Assembly (NCBI GenBank): GCA_024663395.1
Contig: JANFAH010000041.1
Coordinates: 372,001-436,000 of the forward strand
DNA length: 64,000 nt
Direction of reading: 5' to 3'
DNA from: Pisolithus tinctorius
Lineage: Eukaryota; Basidiomycota; Agaricomycetes; Boletales; Pisolithaceae
Position numbers and translations under genes: made by a program. Below the pieces are notes generated by a model. It was given only the letters and a program-made list of their open reading frames with translations, had not been told where the DNA came from and made no database searches. This document shows positions 10,872 to 22,768 of this stretch, piece by piece (position 1 is the first letter of the stretch; each line of letters opens with the position of its first letter).

Positions 10872-11717
10872 TGTCATGACCATGACACCAGCGTAAGCCC
10901 CTAACACCTACTCCGCCCTCTTCCGACATGTTCCCACGCTTCTCCGCCCTCTTCCGACATGTTCCCGCGCTTCTCCGCCCTCCTCTGACGTGTTCCCGCG
11001 CTCCTCCGACCCTCCCGACACATCTCCACACCTCTCCGAGGTCCCCTGTCCATGTTCTGACCAACTCCGCTCAACTCCGCCCTAAGGTTGGTCACGTGGG
11101 CTGTCGGACTTGCGGCCCTGCATTCTAGATAGGGTTCCGCCCTCGTGTCGGTTTTCTCCATTCTTCCGCTCCTTTGGTATTTACCCTCTCTTCCTTGTTG
11201 TAGTAGTTTCCTTGTCTCAGTTAAGGTCCCCATCATCCCTACCCTCTATCCCTTGTGTCGGAAGGACTCTAACCCACTATACACTTATTGGTTTACATTC
11301 TGTACTGCACCGCCCTTGGCCTACATCGTATATAAGGCCACGTAGTACTCCGATGTAATCAGTACAAATATCGAATAAAGTCCCCACCTTCGACTCCCTC
11401 TCAGTCCCCTCCGGAGTTTCATCTCCACTTCCTCTGAGTCCGCTCCACCTCTGAAATACGAGGGCTGAGCTCACACAAGGGGGCAGCGCACTAGCTGAAC
11501 CCAACGCCCTCTCATCTGACCTCCGACCTCTGACCTCCGGCTCTGACTCTGACCTCAGCCTCCGAAACTTCCCTTCATACCCCTCCGCTCACTGTTTGTC
11601 GAATATCTTGCCACCCAGTGGTCGGATTTGCTTCGGACTTTGACCGCTGTACTCCGCAGCCCAACCCGCTCCAACTCCGCCCTAAGAAGGAGCCAGGGGT
11701 GTTGTCCAACCTTGACA
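10872..11717 (+). repeat. 5' LTR of element 2
   Basis: Starts TGTCATGACC, ends CTTGACA. About three units of a roughly 30-bp repeat (CTCCGCCCTCTTCCGACATG core) lie at 10910-11010. TATATAAG is at 11329-11336; the predicted transcript start is 11361, 30 bp further on; AATAAAG follows at about 11375. Confidence 0.94.
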
Positions 11718-11719
11718 GT

Positions 11720-11730
11720 ATATTCGTACT
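11720..11730 (+). other. Self-priming type primer-binding site, element 2
   Basis: ATATTCGTACT, two bases after the LTR, is complementary to AGTACAAATAT at 11361-11371 with one C/T mismatch at a former CpG. The related solo LTR at about 16168 carries the perfect partner AGTACGAATAT. Spacing and length are the same as in element 1. Confidence 0.65.
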
Positions 11731-11772
11731 CTCACTTGTACGAGCTCTCTCACTTCCCCTACCACATCTGTT

Positions 11773-13048
11773 ATGCCTCCCATGACACGTCTCCGACAAC
11801 AGGATGCTACCGAGGCCCTTGCTACAGCCTTGGCAAACCCCTGACATCTCCCTTCGGTTGTTGAGCCCTTCCAGAGCTTCTCCTCCAGGGGGCGCTCCAA
11901 CTCTGACCCTGCTCCAGACAGCGCCTCACGCGCTGCACCCTCCATCCATCAGCAGTCCACCCTCCGCTCTCCGCCACCTCCTATCGTCATTCACCCTGGC
12001 GGAGATGGACCAGGCGACCCCAATGATGACCCCGACGATCCTGACTACCATCCTGGTGATGGGCCTGATGATGAGGATGATCCCGACAACCTCGGGGATC
12101 CCCTTGATGACCCAGTCCTTGCTCTGACCCGGGCCATCCATGCCCTAGCCTGCTCCAACCAGCGCTCCGGAGACTCCGCTCCGCAAGCCGGACACCTTTG
12201 ATGGGTCCGACCCTAAAAAACTCCATGAGTTCCTGGTCCAATGTGAGCTCAATTTCCAGGACCGCCCTCGGGCATTCCGCTCTGACCGAGCCAAGGTCAC
12301 ATATGCGCAGTCCTACCTTAAGGGCATGGCATTGGCCTGGTTCGAACCAGACCTTCTCAATCCGGATGATTACCTTAATCGTCCACTGTGGATGGATGAC
12401 CACCGCAAGTTCCTCCGTGAGCTCACTACCAATTTCGGCCCTCATGATGCTGCTGCCGATGCCGTCCAGCATCTGGAAAATCTTACCATGAAGGACTCTT
12501 TGTGTATTGCGAAGTACTTGGTGGAGTTCAACCGCTGGGCTTCTCAGGTAAAGGACTATGGCGAAGGCACACTCCGCCACCGCTTCTACTCGGGTCTCCC
12601 TGACCGCATCAAGGATGAAGTGTCCCATGTCGGCAAGCCTGCCACTCTTCATGCACTCCACGAGTTGGCCCAGACAGTAGATGCATGCTACTGGGAGTGC
12701 AGGTCAGAAGTCTCCCACTCCGCCAAGCCTCCTCCTGCCGAAAGAACTCCGCTCCGCACCTCCGACTCAAAGCCGAAACCCTCCACATCATCCTCCACCC
12801 CTAAGTCCGACTCTAAAAAGGCCAAAGCGCCAAAGTCCGACATCAACCATCTCCTCGGAAAAGATGGCAAGCTCACAGCAGCTGAGCGGCTCCGCTGCCT
12901 TACTGGTGGGCTGTGCCTCTTCTGTGGTGAACCTGGTCACTCCGCCAAGGACTGCCCAAAGTCGACCTCCCGCGCTGCCAAGGCCCGTGCTGCTAAAGCC
13001 GCCACTCCGACCGCTCCACCTGCAGAGAGGTCAGAGTCAAAAAATTAA
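11773..13048 (+). pseudogene. gag: gag of element 2
   Basis: ATG at 11773. A TGA at 11842 stands for CGA. The acidic Pro/Asp-rich N-terminus runs in frame 1 to about 12184, where a small deletion (apparently 2 bp, before KPDTFDGSDP) shifts it to frame 2. The gag core follows (YAQSYLKGMALAWFEPDL; about 12185-12720), then a basic linker and a CCHC knuckle CLFCGEPGHSAKDC near 12915-12956. It stops at TAA 13046-13048. Structural capsid/nucleocapsid polyprotein by family. Confidence 0.88.
13039..13045 (+). promoter_or_regulatory. -1 ribosomal frameshift site A AAA AAT
   Basis: In the gag frame the codons read tcA AAA AAT TAA. This is the classical X XXY YYZ slippery heptamer, directly followed by the gag stop. 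Pol lies in the -1 frame, which is open from 12997. A downstream pseudoknot was not evaluated. Confidence 0.7.
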
Positions 13049-16000
13049 CCCACTCCTCCAGGGAGCCTGTACGTCCTGGAGGAAGCGTTGATCCCATCCA
13101 TGCAGAAGTCCACCTCAACGCATCCGCTCTTTCCGACCCTAATTCTCTTCTTCTGATTATTTCTCTTCCTGATTTCTCTGTAGATACTTTCCCCGCTCTG
13201 GTCGACTCAGGCTCTTCACACTGTTTCGTCGACCCCTCTTTAGTTAAAAAGTATAAAATCCCAACAAAAAATGTCTCTCCGCCTATTCCTCTCCAACTGT
13301 TTGATGGTACTAGTAATACCGCCATTTCCCAAGTAGTAGGTTTCTCCGTCCGCTTTGCCTCTGGCGATGTCACATCTGTTTCCTGTTATGTAACTCTGTT
13401 GGATTCCGCCTGTTCATTGGTCTTGGGACACAACTGGCTCACCTGCTACAATCCATCGATTGACTGGGTATTGAGCAGTATCTCGTTCCGACCATCGATA
13501 CAAAGAATGCCGACGCCCTTGGCGCCTCCATCACCTTCTGTTGCGACTTCCGCTTCGGTACCGACACCCTCCGCTCCGTCCGCTCCTCCGACATCAGCTC
13601 CACTGCCTACTCCGACAGCTGGCTTGCCACGCACTGCTCCGCATATCTCTCTCATCGGAGCTGCAGCCTTTGTCCGTGCATGTGCCCTTCCTGGCTCTGC
13701 ACAGTTCTGCTTGCACCTCTGCCCCGAAGATATGAAACTCCGAGCCTCTTCGATGCCCTCCGCACCTCCTGATCTCTCTGCAGTGCCCTCCGACTACCAT
13801 GAGTTCGCTGATGTCTTTAGTAAAGCAAAGGCTACTGAACTCCCTCCGCACCGCAGCTTCGATTTAAATATAGATCTCAAAGAAGGGGCTTCTCCACCTC
13901 TAGGCACTGTCTACTCCCTCTCTCCGCCCAAGCTTGAGGCGCTCTGCACCTTCATAGATCAGCACCTCAGCTACGGTTTCATTAAACAGTCAACCTCCGC
14001 CCATGGTGCTCCTGTCCTCTTCGTTAAGAAGAAGGATGGCTCACTCCGCCTCTGTGTGGATTACCAAGGACTCAATAAAATCACCAAGAAAGACCGCTAC
14101 CCGCTCCCTCTCATCTCCGACTTGCTCGATTCTCTGAGCCGTGCTAAAATCTATAGTAAAATCGACCTCCGCCATGCCTACCACTCAGTCCGAATCGGTG
14201 CTGGTGACGAATGGAAAACTGCCTTTCGCACTCGCTATGGTTCCTATGAATGGTTGGTTATGCCCTTCGGTCTTACTAATGCGCCAGCAGCTTTCCAGCG
14301 GTTTGTTAACAGCATCTTTGCCGACATGCTCGATGTCTGCATTGTTGTTTACCTTGATGACATCCTCATCTACTCCCACAACGAGGAGTTGCACCGCCAA
14401 CATGTAAAAGAGGTCCTCCGCTGCCTCTGCCAGCATAGCCTCTTTGCTAAGCCGGAAAAGTGCGAGTTCCACAAAGACTCTGTTGAGTACCTCGGCTATG
14501 TCCTCTCCCCATCCGGCCTGACCATGTCCGCTGATAAGGTCCAGTCCATTCGTGATTGGCCTGAACCACGCAAGGTTAAAGACATCCAGTCCTTTCTTGG
14601 GTTTGCGAACTTCTATCGTCAGTTCATCAGTAACTACTCCGACATAGTTGTTCCGCTCACCCACCTCACTCAGAAGGGTGCTCCTTGGAGCTTCTCTGAA
14701 GAGTGCCGCTCTGCTTTCCTCCGCCTTAAGACCGCTTTCACCTCCACTCTGATCCTTACTCATTGGGTGCCTGATGCCCCAGTCACAGTTGAGACCGATG
14801 CATCGGACTATGCCATTGCGGGTATCCTCTCGATTACCTGCTCCAATGGTGAACTCCGCCCGGTTGCCTTTTACTCCCGCACACTCACTGCTCCAGAGCT
14901 CAACTATGACACTCATGATAAGGAGCTGTTGGCGATTTTTGAGGCCTTCCACCACTGGCGACATTACTTGGAAGGCTCTGCCACCCCTGCTGACATGGTG
15001 ACTGACCATAAAAACTTGGAGTATTTCTCCACCTCTAAGGTCCTAACCCGCTGTCAGGCTCGTTGGTCGGAGTACCTCTCCCAGTTCAACCTAGCCATCC
15101 GTTTCCGCCCTGGCCACCTTGGAGCCAAGCCCGATGCACTTACCCGCCACTGGGATGTTTACCCAAAAGAGGGGGATAAGGACTACGCGCAGGTAAACCC
15201 TCATAACCTCCGCCCTGTGTTTACCCAGGAACAGTTCGCTTCGTCCCTCTGTACTACCCACCTCTTGGCCCCTGTGCTCTGAGCTGCCATGATCTTTGAT
15301 GTTGAGCAGCTCCATGCCGACATCATCTCTGCACTACCCTCCGACCCCATCTCCACTTCCCACCTCCCAACTCTGACAGACCTCCGCTGGTCATTAGACC
15401 ACGAGGGTCTCCTCCACCTCGATGGCTGCATCTTTGTCCCTGACATTGATGGTCTCCGCCTCCGAGTGCTTCGGTTTAAACATGACCATCCGCTTGTGGG
15501 TCACTTTGGGCAGAGTCGCACTGTAGAGCTTGTTCGCTGCAAGTATGTATGGCCTAACCTCCGCACTGATGTAAAGAACTATGTCAGGTCCTGCACCACT
15601 TGTGGTTGCAGCAAGGTCCCTCGTCACTGCCCCTTCGGCCTACTGAAGCAGCTTCCTGTCCCTGAGAAGCCATGGAACTCCATCTCGATGGATTTCATCG
15701 AGCATCTCCCCAACTCTGCAGGCTACTCCGCCATCTTGGTTGTTGTAGACCGTGTCACAACCGTGCGTTCATTATAAGTCCCTACACACTCTGCACCCTA
15801 CTCCGCCGGTCATTCACTCACTCCGCACCAACTCCGCCCGACTTCTGTTGGTTGCGAACCATCTCCGCTCCGACTGCTGTCGGACTTGTGTTTCTCTCCT
15901 ACCGGACCGAGCGGACCGTCCTCTGAGGGGTCATGTGACTACCTTCGCAGTCAGGTACTCCGCAGCACACTCACCACGTGGTCCAGCGCCTGGACTATTT

Positions 16001-17492
16001 CCTTTTCTGGATGTTCTGTGTTACCCGTTCGTATGTCCTCCGTCTACCCTTCATTCGTCGTCCAGGAAATTTTACTTGAAAATTTATGAGTCTCCATATG
16101 TCAGTTCCGGTTCCGGTTACTGTACCTCCGTAGCAGTATAAGAGCATGTACTGTACTCCGCCATTCTTCAGTACGAATATCAACTTAGTTCCTACTCCCT
16201 CTGATTCCGTCTTCTGCCTGTCGGAGTTATCTCTGGCTCTCCGTCTGTACTCTCCCTCTGAAATACGAGGGCTGAGATCGTGCAAGGGGGTAGCGCACAA
16301 GCTAAACCCAACGCCCTCACTCCGCTCCGCCTTTGTCTCAGCGGTCTTCGTTCCTGCCGACACTCCGCTAGTCGGAGTTCTGTTTTTCTGTGTCGGACTT
16401 GCTTCCGGACCCTCCTCCAGACCTTGTTAAGCGTCGGAGTTGGTCGGAGTAGGCCCGGACTTGACAGACCGCCTTTCTAAACAGACCGTGTTTGTTCCAA
16501 CCCATGACTCCATCACCTCCGCTGACCTAGCAAAACTCTTCCTTACCCACGTCTTTTCCAAGCATGGAGTACCCGCTCATGTCACCTCCGACAGGGGTCC
16601 AGAGTTTGTGTCGCACTTCTTCCGCTCCCTCGGAAAGGCCTTAGATATGCGCCTTCATTTTACATCAGGCTACCACCCGGAAGGCGATGGCCAAACAGAG
16701 CGCATGAATCAGACCCTCGAGCAGTATCTCTGCACCTACTGTAACTATCAGCAAGACGATTGGTCAGAGTTACTCCCACTAGCGGAGTTTGCTTGTAATA
16801 ATGCGCTGAGTGCTACTACTGGAGTCGCTCCCTTTTTCGCTAATAAGGGGTACCACCCAAACTTGTCAGTTTACTCTGACCACGACCTCACCTCTCCAAA
16901 GGCCCATAACTATGTTGTGGAGCTTTCCGCCCTGCATGACTTCCTCCGCACTGAGATGGCTGCCGCTCAACTCCGCTATCAAGGTCTGGCTGATGCTAGA
17001 CACATTCCACCACCAGAGTTCAAAGTCGGTGACCAGGCTTATGTCAAGGCCAAGTACTTCCGCTCCACCCGCCCTTCAGCTAAACTTGCGGAGAAGAACT
17101 TGGGCCCCTATACTATCATAGCTAGGCCTGGTACGCACTCTGTCACCCTCTGCTTACCTGATGCGATGCAGGCCATCCACCCTGTCTTTCACATGTCGCA
17201 GTTAGAGCCTGCTACTCTGAACCCCTTCCCTGATTGGCACCAACCTCTGCCTCCGCCTGTTGAGGTGGATGGTGACCTTGAGTACGAGATTTCGGAGATC
17301 CTCGACTCAAAGGTGGATCGCCGCTGCTGTCATTGTCAGTTGCTGTATCTAGTCCGCTGGGCAGGCTATGAGAATACTGAAGACGAGACCTCTTGGGTGT
17401 TGGCAACGGAGTTAGAACATGCCTCCGAGTTGTTGGCTGCTTATCATGCTCGCTATCCTCATAAACCTGGACCTTACTCACCTCCGTCGTAG
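13046..17492 (+). pseudogene. pol: pol of element 2 (split by a solo LTR)
   Basis: The frame is continuous from 12997. Domains in order: retropepsin (ALVDSGSSHCFVD, about 13195), RT with YLDD (LYLDDILIYS-type motif near 14350), RNase H (VETDASDYAIAG near 14790; DKELLAIFEAFHHWRHY near 14918), integrase HHCC (HDHPLVGHFG...CTTCGCSK, 15480-15615), core (SMDFIEHLP, SDRGPEFVS near 16590, GDGQTERMNQT near 16687) and a chromodomain-like end (EYEISEILDSK...YLVRWAGY, 17280-17370). TGA at 15280 replaces an expected CGA. A 719-bp insertion-plus-duplication splits the integrase after 15752; removing it restores the frame exactly. Confidence 0.92.
15753..16466 (+). repeat. 714-bp solo LTR inside element 2 integrase
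   Basis: Begins TGTCACAACC, ends ACTTGACA, and is flanked by GACCG at 15748-15752 and 16467-16471. The segment around 16255-16320 resembles the element 2 LTR (AAATACGAGGGCTGAG; CCCAACGCCC), so it belongs to a related family. CpG-decayed pieces of its 3' part occur at 55285-55452 and, inverted, at 56757-56930. Confidence 0.9.
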
Positions 17493-17536
17493 CTTTGCTA
17501 TGGCCTTCAGGGGTTCAGGCCCTAAGGGGGGGATAC

Positions 17537-18382
17537 TGTCATGACCATGACACCAGCGTAAGCCCCTAACACCTACTCCGCCCTCTTCCGACATGTTCCC
17601 ACGCTTCTCCGCCCTCTTCCGACATGTTCCCGCGCTTCTCTGCCCTCCTCTGCCGTGTTCCCGTGCTCCTCCAACCCTCCCGACACATCTCCACACCTCT
17701 CCGAGGTCCCCTGTCCATGTTCTGACCAACTCTGCTCAACTCTGCCCTAAGGTTGGTCACGTGGGCTGTTGGACTTGTGGCCCTGCATTCTAGATAGGGT
17801 TCCGCCCTCGTGTCAGTTTTCTCCATTCTTCCGCTCCTTCGGTATTTACCCTCTCTTCCTTGTTGTAGTAGTTTCCTTGTCTCAGTTAAGGTCCCCGTCA
17901 TCCCTACCCTCTATCCCTTGTGTCGGAAGGACTCTAACCCACTATACACTTATTGGTTTACATTCTGTACTGCACCGCCCTTGGCCTACATCGTATATAA
18001 GGCCATGTAGTACTCCGATGTAATCAGTACAAATATCGAATAAAGTCCCCACCTTCGACTCCCTCTCAGTCCCCTCTGGAGTTTCGTCTCCACTTCCTCT
18101 GAGTCCGCTCCACCTCTGAAATACGAGGGCTGAGCTCGCGCAAGGGGGCAGCGCACTAGCTGAACCCAATGCCCTCTCATCTGACCTCCGACCTCTGACC
18201 TCCGGCTCCGACTTTGACCTCAGCCTCCGAAACTTCCCTTCATACCCCTCCACTCACTGTTCATCGAATATCTCGCCACCCAGTGGTCGGATTTGCTTCG
18301 GACTTTGACCGCTGTACTCCGCAGCCCAACCCGCTCCAACTCCGCCCTAAGAAGGAGCCAGGGGTGTTGTCCGACCTTGACA
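17537..18382 (+). repeat. 3' LTR of element 2
   Basis: 846 bp, the same ends as the 5' LTR, preceded by the purine run AAGGGGGGGATAC (polypurine tract). Confidence 0.94.
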
Positions 18383-20450
18383 CAAGCATGCTGAGTGATG
18401 GCTGGGTGGGGCCAGCATTTGGCAGCATGGAGGACAATGGTGACCCTAGCTGTTGGCCCCAAGCTGTGGCATTCATGGCCACTCCAAACAGTTGAAATTC
18501 AGGTTCATCTATGGCCATACCTGTATCATTGGTGCCTGGCAATACCCAAGGTTTCTCTCATGGGGAGATGACTGGTGAAGGTTATTGACAGTTGTATGTT
18601 ATAATGACTACTTACATTGAGTGTCCAGACTGCCTGGCCTCCACATTACTGACTTTTGCTCCATGATATTCAGTGATCTGTAGAATGTTGATAAGTTGAT
18701 TGAAATCTCATTCAATTGTGTCACAATGTTGGATTTGGCTATTTGGGCTTGTTTGTCTACCAGCCAGTGTTGATGCCAGCACAATGGTTCATGAAAATAT
18801 AAAATGTGGCTGCACTGCCAATGCAATTGTCAATTATCACTTGACTGCATCACTCTTGCACCAGTACCCCACTTCCAAAAAAATGTCCCAACAGGCTGAA
18901 AAATCCCAAACCGCCACTGCTGCTCCCTCTGTCACTCTCCTGCATGAAATAGTCACTAATGCTGCAGACATCATCATGGTGGAGCTTTTGATGCTCCATG
19001 ACCACAGGAACAAGGGATACTGGAAAAGAGCTATGCATGTCATTTGGGAACAGTTGGTTCGTGGCATGCTGATCTATTTTTCCTCTGATATTTACAACAT
19101 TCCAGACCCACGCGCGCCCTTTGGTTGAGGAACTGCCCTCGAAATTCACCATCCCCACCCACATCATTGCTGCCAAAATGGTTATGAGAGATCCAGTTGT
19201 GCTTATGGCTGAGAAGGAGTGGCTGGACTTTGACAAGATCAGAGATGCAATGGATGCTGATGTCATGGACCATCCATGGTACCAGATTGGATGGCCTGTC
19301 AATAAGGGTAAGGGGTGCACAGTTCCATTAGAACCACTTCAGATAAGTGACACTGCTGCCATTGCTGCTGACACTTTGGAAGAACCTCATGGCCAATCAA
19401 CCAGTTGCACTGCCCCTACTGGCACTCAGCCCAGAAGTCAAAGGCTGCAGAAGTGTACAAGGTCAGTGGCAGCTAGTGATGCCGACATTTTGACAGTGAC
19501 TGCTGGAGCATCCGCCGGTCATGGCCACTTGATTGCAGCTCTTGCATCCCCTGCCACTGGCTATATGCCTGTTGCCAAAGAAGACCGATGCGATAGGTGC
19601 ATGGAGAAAAATCTGCCATGTGCAATCAAGCCAGGTTCTGCATGTTGGCAGTGTAGCTGCCAGAAGTACAGGTGCAGTATCTTTGCTGGAGTGAAGGCCA
19701 TGTGGTCACAGTCAAGGCGACCCCACAGTCATGCTGTAACTGAGGCACCTGATGGAGCAGTGGACTGTCCCCAACCTGTTGCAGCCACCCATCCCCCCAG
19801 CCGATGCCATCCTCAAAGCCCTTCACCAGGGCCATCAGCCACAATATCCTTGGAACCCACCACTCCCACATGGCAGACCTGCAAGCAGTGGGCAGCCACT
19901 AGAAGTATGACACCTGCCACTGGCAAGCCAACCACCTCGGCCACTCCAAGCTCCCATGGGAAAAGTAAGTCCTCCATTCCCTTCATTCTGCTATTCTTAT
20001 TCAAGCCTAACATAGTTTTCGATGGAGTGGTGATCGTCACTCCATCCTGGCAGCAGTCAGGTCAGCAGACATCAAGCCCAGCATCCTGGGGGGCAGCAAC
20101 ATCCCAAAGCTGTCTCACTACCCCATCCCACCCCATGACCCCCAATGCCACCCCCATGGAGCATATGGAAGAGGAGATCACAGCATTGCAGCAGCAGCAT
20201 ATGGAGATGGCACAAGATCTCCTAGATACCCACTGGGAGCTTGCCAATACCTAGCAGGCCCTTGCCAATACCCAGACCGAGTTGCAGACACTTTGCGATC
20301 TTGTCATGGCCTTATGCCAGCGCCTGTACCCATTGCCACACTCCTCTCCCGATGCACCTGGACCCTCCCACCCCTCCCCCATCAGCTTTGCAATTACAAG
20401 TCATCAAGCAGTCATTCCCACTGATGGTGCAAGGATACTTGACCTTGTGC

Positions 20451-22301
20451 TGTGAGTCAAAGTGTGGAAAGGCAGTATAAACCAACCAAACCAACACCAA
20501 AGACAAATAATGTGCGAGTGGTGGTTTGCCTCTGCGGAACCTGGAGTGCAGAGAAACCTAAATGTGTGGGGGGGACTTCAAGTAGAGGGCTCCTGGCACA
20601 AGTTGTCAACGAGTTACACAGGAGAGGATGAATGAATGCTGATTGAGAAGGGGATGCTGAACAGAGCAGGGGTGTTCAGCCGAAAGGACTTGGGAGTAAT
20701 GGATTTCAATAGGACGTGCTCCTGGCACAAGTCAATGACGAGTTACACAGGAGTGGATGGATGACTAAACAAGAGGTTGCTGACTAAGCACTGATGATAC
20801 TGCTGATGATGAATAGAGGTAGATAGACCCTTGATGGAGCCTCAACTACCAATGATATAAATGAAGACAGATAGACTCTTCCAAATGAGCCTCAACTGTC
20901 GACGACGAGATATGCTGAGCTGAGCTGACTTCTGGATTGATTCTGAATTGCTTCTTGGTAGCTAAGTACATGGGGGTTTATATACTGTGGGGGGAGCACA
21001 GCTTGTGACAAACAAGGCACAAACACTTGGTAAGTAATGAGTAAGGACTGAGTAATCATGATGAGTAAGCGAGAAATGAAAAGTAAGCAAGCAAAGAAGA
21101 TTGGTAAGTACTGGCAACAAACGAGTCAAGGATAGTCAAAATATCACAAAATGAGTCAAACAGAACCAGAAACTGAGTAAGTGCACTGATATCACATTAG
21201 GGGGTGGCGATGCAAGTTAGATCTTGGCGGAGACATCTCTAGATCCAAAGACGGCATGACAGATGGACGGTGTTTCCAGATAGGGAAGTATTAATTCCAG
21301 AACTGAAGGGCATGAGTCAGGCGTCAAAGGGGGTTAGGGCATTGGGGGTCTGTGGGGGAATGAGAGCATATGCAATCGCGTCTCCCACCCTTTCATCCTC
21401 TCAGTGAAGTTAACAAAAACTTCATGAACAGGGCTCTGACAGAGGAGGAGAAGGGGGGATGTCCTCTGCTGGATCTTGCAGTAAGAAGGCAAGATGCATG
21501 TCATACTCATCATGAATGCGATCAGGGAGGCTGGAGGACAGTAGACCATACTGCAGCTGTCGCAATGCAGGAAGAATGATGGACGAGACTGGAATAAAGA
21601 CAGTGCAGGGAGCAGGGAGGAATGATCCATATGCTTCATCAACTGGGGAGACTGAAACGACCACATAAGACCTTTCTAACTGAGTGACAGACCTGAGGCG
21701 ACCAAAGAACGTCCTTCTGGAAGTCATACTGACAAGGAGAACACGCTGACCAAGCTGCATGGGATGAGATGGGACTGACAATGACAGGATGAACCAGGGG
21801 GCTTCAGGACAGAAGCTGGTGGGAACACCTGGCAGATATACGTAGCCACTGTCTCTGGCAAATGAGACAAGCGAGATGACTGATGAAGAGGTGGCCATGA
21901 TTGATGGACTTAGTGAAATGAGCATCTGATGGATGGAGTGCTGTAGAAATGCGTAGGGTGTGAGGATCCTCTCCAAATTTGGAAGGAAGAATCGTGGGAC
22001 TGAGCACTTTAAGCGAGTGTGCGAACCGAATCGATATCTTTGGAAATGGTGGAGATACGATGAAAACCGGAATGCCATACACGGGCGCTAAAAACCTTTA
22101 ACATGCGCTTAACTCGCTTCCTCTTTTCTCTTTAGCACTGACGACTCGTTCTTGTGCGAAGGATGACTGTTAATGTCCAACAGTCTTTCTATGCATGAGG
22201 CCTTTAGTCTTCATCTGCATGCCTGGGCATTGTGCGCAACTCGTCAACGAGTTAGGCAGAGTCAGCTGTAACCATGTCCACAACACCTTTGGTGTGTGAC
22301 A
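20451..22301 (-). mobile_element. 1.86 kb TG...CA LTR-like element, copy 2
   Basis: 1851 bp, same orientation and ends as copy 1, flanked by GTGC at 20447-20450 and 22302-22305. The TATA box is at 20977-20984 (minus). The AACTCGTCAACGAGTT palindrome is at 22238-22253. Confidence 0.78.
21422..22082 (-). pseudogene. Conserved ORF inside 1.86 kb element, copy 2 (frameshifted)
   Basis: Frames 22082-21804 and 22078-21422 correspond to the two halves of the copy 3 ORF. The second half reads as one 218-residue frame and shares long identical stretches with copy 1 (LVSMTSRRTFFGRLRSV, SYVVVSVSPVDEAYGSFL). It breaks in the same area as copy 1, so that break predates their separation or lies near a shared splice. 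Function unknown. Confidence 0.55.
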
Positions 22302-22768
22302 GTGCCCACTACAATGGTCCAGGAGGTTGCAATTGATACCAGCATCCTCCAGAACCTCCCAGGTGACATGTTTTTAGCCCCTTCTACTTTCCTGCCACCC
22401 ACCCATTGTTTTCCATACTCATCCACCACTGCAGTAGGAGAAGCCTGGCCCCCTATCTATTTCTCTTTGGGGGCAGTTGCTGACTGTGCCGGTGGGGATG
22501 ATGCTGATGATCAGGATGCCACTGATGGGATGGACATAGATTAACATGTCCATAGAATGTACTATTACCATTTCATTGTCACTATTCCTGAGAATGATCA
22601 TCCCTGCCTGTGTTTGCTTTACATGGTGCCAGATATGGTCTCTCTGGTGTGTGCCATCCCATTTGAGTCTGGCCAGGTGACTGGCCTTGCAATTTATAAA
22701 TCCACTGGTACAGCTAAGCTAGTCCACACTGGCAGCACCCTCAAATCATGCATGGTACTTGCCACATA

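Larger units (their letters stand above)
10872..18382 (+). mobile_element. Full-length Ty3/gypsy element 2
   Basis: 7511 bp with two 846-bp LTRs (10872-11717 and 17537-18382), and the 5-bp duplication CAAGC at 10867-10871 and 18383-18387. It contains gag, protease, RT, RNase H, integrase and a C-terminal chromodomain-like segment. Only a 714-bp solo LTR insertion, a gag frameshift and two TGA codons break it, so it is young. The LTRs differ mainly at CpG sites. Confidence 0.95.
19121..22544 (+). pseudogene. Zn2Cys6-like hypothetical protein, split by 1.86 kb element copy 2
   Basis: A long frame from 19121 (the alternative start TTG fits no better than an upstream exon) holds CDRCMEKNLPC...CWQCSCQKYRC, spaced CX2CX6CX7CX2CX6C as in fungal Zn2Cys6 clusters, then a Ser/Pro/Thr-rich region and a short helical Gln-rich segment. 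An in-frame TAG lies at about 20252, and copy 2 is inserted after 20450. Dropping the insert and its GTGC duplication rejoins the same frame at 22306, and it ends at TAA 22542-22544 in an acidic tail. Such cluster-bearing ORFs are common in Agaricomycete repeats; DNA binding is inferred. CpG-depleted, so decaying. Confidence 0.55.

Noticed and set aside
10696..11236. Arg/Glu-rich minus-strand ORFs in the LTRs (also 17478-17901, 63670-63961)
   Set aside because: They follow the 30-bp LTR repeats on the antisense strand and recur with every LTR copy.
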